Positions 62,154 to 64,000 of a stretch of 64,000 bases of DNA are shown piece after piece (within the stretch, counting starts at the first letter, position 1; every line of letters starts with the position of its first letter). Source of the DNA: Devosia sp. 66-14 (GTDB lineage: Bacteria; Pseudomonadota; Alphaproteobacteria; Rhizobiales; Devosiaceae); assembly GCA_001899085.1 (NCBI GenBank), contig MKVB01000003.1:266079-330078 (forward strand), in the 5' to 3' direction. The position numbers and the translations under genes are program-made. The notes under the pieces are model-generated. The model worked only from the letters and a program-made list of their open reading frames with translations. It was not told the origin of the DNA and searched no databases.

Positions 62154-63401
62154 CTACAGCGGTTTTTCCGCCAACCCGCGAAAGGCGTCGGGAACGGAGC
62201 GATCGAGCTCCAGTGTCGCCGAGGCATAGCCGATCGCCTCGCGGCCGAAGCGGGTGCGGACGGCATCCATGGCGCGATCGGCGACCAGGCGCGAGGCGCC
62301 TCGGCGGGTGCCGGGGCGACGGGCCTCGTCGACGAGGCCGAGCGGCAGTTCGAGCTGCACCAGCGGATCGCGCTCGAGCTGCGCCACCGAGATGGCAAGC
62401 AGCGTGATGGTGCGCTCGTCGGGGTGGTCGGCCTGCACCACGCGCACCAGATCCTCGGCGATTTCGGCGAGGCTGACGGTGGCGGAGATCGGCTGATCGA
62501 TGGTGATCGAGCGGGTGACGGCGCGCATGTCGCGGAAGCGGACGCGCGCCGTGATGGTGTGGCCGTGCCAGGATTTCACCCTGAGCCGCGAGGCGATGCG
62601 ATCGGCGAGATGGTGCAGGGTCGGGCGGTAGATGCGCTCGATGAACGGCTTCTTGCCGAGCGCCGACTGGGCTCCGGCGGAGCGGGCGCGCTGGTTGGTG
62701 ACGATGCCGCGCGGGTCGCGGTTCCAGCTGAGGGCGCTGAGTTTTTCGCCAGCGGCATGGCCGAGGATGCGCTGCACCCATTCGGTGCGTTGCTCGGCGA
62801 GCTGGCCGATGGTGAGGATACCCTCGTCCTCGAGTTTGCCCTCGGTGACCGGGCCGACGCCCCACATCAGCCCGACCGGCAGCGGATGCAGGAATTCCAG
62901 CTCGCGTGACGGATCGACGACGACGAGGCCATCGGGCTTGGCCACCTGCGAGGCGATCTTGGCGAGATGCTTGGTGCGGGCGACGCCGACCGAAATGGGC
63001 AGGCCCAGCTCGGCGCGGACACGCCTTCGGATGGTGCGGGCAATGGTCTCGGGGGTGCCGAACAGGTGCTCGCAGCCGGCTACATCGGCAAAAGCTTCGT
63101 CGATCGAGATGCGCTCGACCAGCGGCGTGTAGTCACCAAGAATGTCGATCGCCGCGTCGCCCAGCCGCTGGTAGTCGTCGAAATGGCCGCCGGTGAAGAT
63201 CAGCTCGGGGCAGAGTTCCTTGGCCGCCCAGCCGGACATGCCGCCATGCACACCGAAGGCCTTGGCTTCGTAGGAGGCAGCCAGCACCACGCCGCCGCCG
63301 ACGGCGATCGGCTTGCCGCGCAGTTCCGGGTTCAGCAGCTGCTCGACCGAGGCGTAGAAGGCATCGAGATCGGCGTGGAGGATGGTGGCGGCCGGCTCCA
63401 T
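62154..63401 (-). CDS. dinB: DNA polymerase IV (DinB)
   Basis: A 415-residue Y-family translesion polymerase. The ATG at 63401 (MEPAATILHADLDAFYASVE) gives the first metal Asp, and ISIDEAFADVAG provides the catalytic D-E pair. VGVARTKHLAKIASQVAKPD and the little-finger domain follow. Unlike ImuB, all metal residues are intact. A LexA-type box at 63427-63441 lies 26 bp upstream. Confidence 0.94.
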   Translation of the reverse strand: MEPAATILHADLDAFYASVEQLLNPELRGKPIAVGGGVVLAASYEAKAFGVHGGMSGWAAKELCPELIFTGGHFDDYQRLGDAAIDILGDYTPLVERISIDEAFADVAGCEHLFGTPETIARTIRRRVRAELGLPISVGVARTKHLAKIASQVAKPDGLVVVDPSRELEFLHPLPVGLMWGVGPVTEGKLEDEGILTIGQLAEQRTEWVQRILGHAAGEKLSALSWNRDPRGIVTNQRARSAGAQSALGKKPFIERIYRPTLHHLADRIASRLRVKSWHGHTITARVRFRDMRAVTRSITIDQPISATVSLAEIAEDLVRVVQADHPDERTITLLAISVAQLERDPLVQLELPLGLVDEARRPGTRRGASRLVADRAMDAVRTRFGREAIGYASATLELDRSVPDAFRGLAEKPL

Positions 63402-63426
63402 CCGGGACTCCTGGTGGCGCAAACGA

Positions 63427-63441
63427 GAACATAAAGCGAAC
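63427..63441 (-). promoter_or_regulatory. LexA (SOS) box of dinB
   Basis: On the minus strand GTTCGCTTTATGTTC fits GTTC-N7-GTTC exactly, and its edge is 26 bp from the dinB start codon, as at imuA. Confidence 0.9.
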
Positions 63442-63477
63442 AAGGCGTCGGGCTTGTCAAGCGGCGCGCCAGTGAGG

Positions 63478-64000
63478 TCACCCCCACGCCAGCGCCAGCA
63501 GCCGTTCATTCTCCTCCGGCACGTTCTCCGCCAATCGTGCCGCGGCGATGATTGGCAGCCACGCGCGGATATCGGCCTCGGCCAGCTGGCTCGCCGCCAG
63601 GTAGCGTTCGAGATAGGCGTCGGCCAGCTCGTGGCCGGCGCCGTGGCGCATCAGCACATAGGAGCGGGCGACGTCGGCGGCAGGCGGACCGGACGTGGCG
63701 TCGGGCCAGTCGACGATCATCGCCGCCCCAGGTGGGCCGATGATGTTGAAGGGGTGGAAATCGCCGTGGCAGAGGCGGGTGCCAGCGGGCAGTTCGGCCA
63801 GCCGGGCGAGCAGGGCTTCGCGCAGCGCAGCATCAAGGTCCGGCGCCTGCCGCAGCCGCTCGGCGAGGCGCGGCTTCAGTGGCGACAGCCGGACTTCGGT
63901 GCGGGCGTGGACGGCGAGGTGGAGCGACACCATGGCCTCGAGCGCGGCGGGAAGCAGCGCCGGATCGGCGGTGGCGAGGCTCGCCAGCGGCTGGCCGGGC
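63478..64000 (-). CDS. Aminoglycoside phosphotransferase-family protein, C-terminal part
   Basis: The frame is open to the window edge and gives the last 173 residues or so of an APH/choline-kinase-fold protein. The catalytic loop is LCHGDFHPFNII (HGD-x-H-x-x-N) and the metal Asp is in MIVDWPDATSGPPAADVARS. Both are intact. Many members are not antibiotic enzymes but small-molecule kinases. It precedes dinB in the same direction but dinB has its own SOS promoter. Confidence 0.85.
   Translation of the reverse strand, partial: PGQPLASLATADPALLPAALEAMVSLHLAVHARTEVRLSPLKPRLAERLRQAPDLDAALREALLARLAELPAGTRLCHGDFHPFNIIGPPGAAMIVDWPDATSGPPAADVARSYVLMRHGAGHELADAYLERYLAASQLAEADIRAWLPIIAAARLAENVPEENERLLALAWG

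Overview
The window is a high-GC, densely coded alphaproteobacterial chromosome segment, most likely from the Hyphomicrobiales (Rhizobiales) and plausibly a Devosia-like organism. This rests on the order maf-(origin-like gap)-hemE-hemJ-rho-mnmE-mnmG-rsmG-parA-parB followed by holA-lptE-leuS, on CtrA-type and GTTC-N7-GTTC LexA-type sites, and on the imuA-imuB-dnaE2 mutasome. The genus is inference. No rRNA, tRNA, CRISPR array, integrase or insertion sequence was seen.

Layout. (1) 1-9.3 kb is an origin-proximal core. A 5' fragment of maf is divergent from hemE across a 421-bp gap holding CtrA boxes, DnaA-like boxes, GANTC sites and an AT-rich palindrome, as expected for an origin next to hemE. 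Haem, Rho, tRNA/rRNA-modification and partition genes then run rightward, with a cluster of parS-like sites (one a perfect 16-mer inside rsmG). (2) 9.3-14.8 kb: leuS-lptE-holA leftward, then yggS and an HD-domain protein rightward. (3) 14.8-18.2 kb: a three-gene module (two-HKD phospholipase-D-like protein, 62-residue membrane protein, NTF2/LuxR fusion regulator) bounded and divided by three copies of a shared near-palindrome. (4) 18.2-26.1 kb: a LacI-controlled sugar locus with two permeases, a binding protein and a GH31 glycosidase split by one in-frame TAG; no ATPase gene is present. (5) 26.3-34 kb: cenR-type response regulator, cyclic-nucleotide-binding protein, RidA, exonuclease III, LolA, an AHSA1/ArsR pair and FtsK. 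(6) 34.5-39.3 kb: a TetR-controlled efflux operon and a quinone-oxidoreductase-like gene. (7) 39.5-45.6 kb: a COG4091 dehydrogenase, an enoyl-CoA hydratase-family gene and a compact chemotaxis set (STAS, CheY, CheA, CheW). (8) 45.8-51.6 kb: SOS mutagenesis operon imuA-imuB-dnaE2. (9) 51.8-64 kb: mixed accessory genes (TerB-like, YbjQ, pyrophosphatase, two serine hydrolases, a chloramphenicol-phosphotransferase-like kinase, SMP-30 lactonase, MFS exporter with a coupled leader ORF, ECF sigma factor, RibD-like reductase, dinB, and an aminoglycoside-phosphotransferase-like fragment running off the edge).

Genes that work together: hemE and hemJ in haem synthesis; MnmE and MnmG in tRNA wobble-uridine modification; ParA, ParB and parS in segregation, next to the candidate origin; ImuA, ImuB, DnaE2 and DinB as one damage response, since both promoters carry the same LexA-type box at the same distance from the start codon. 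Three families of large palindromic intergenic repeats occur in the gaps.
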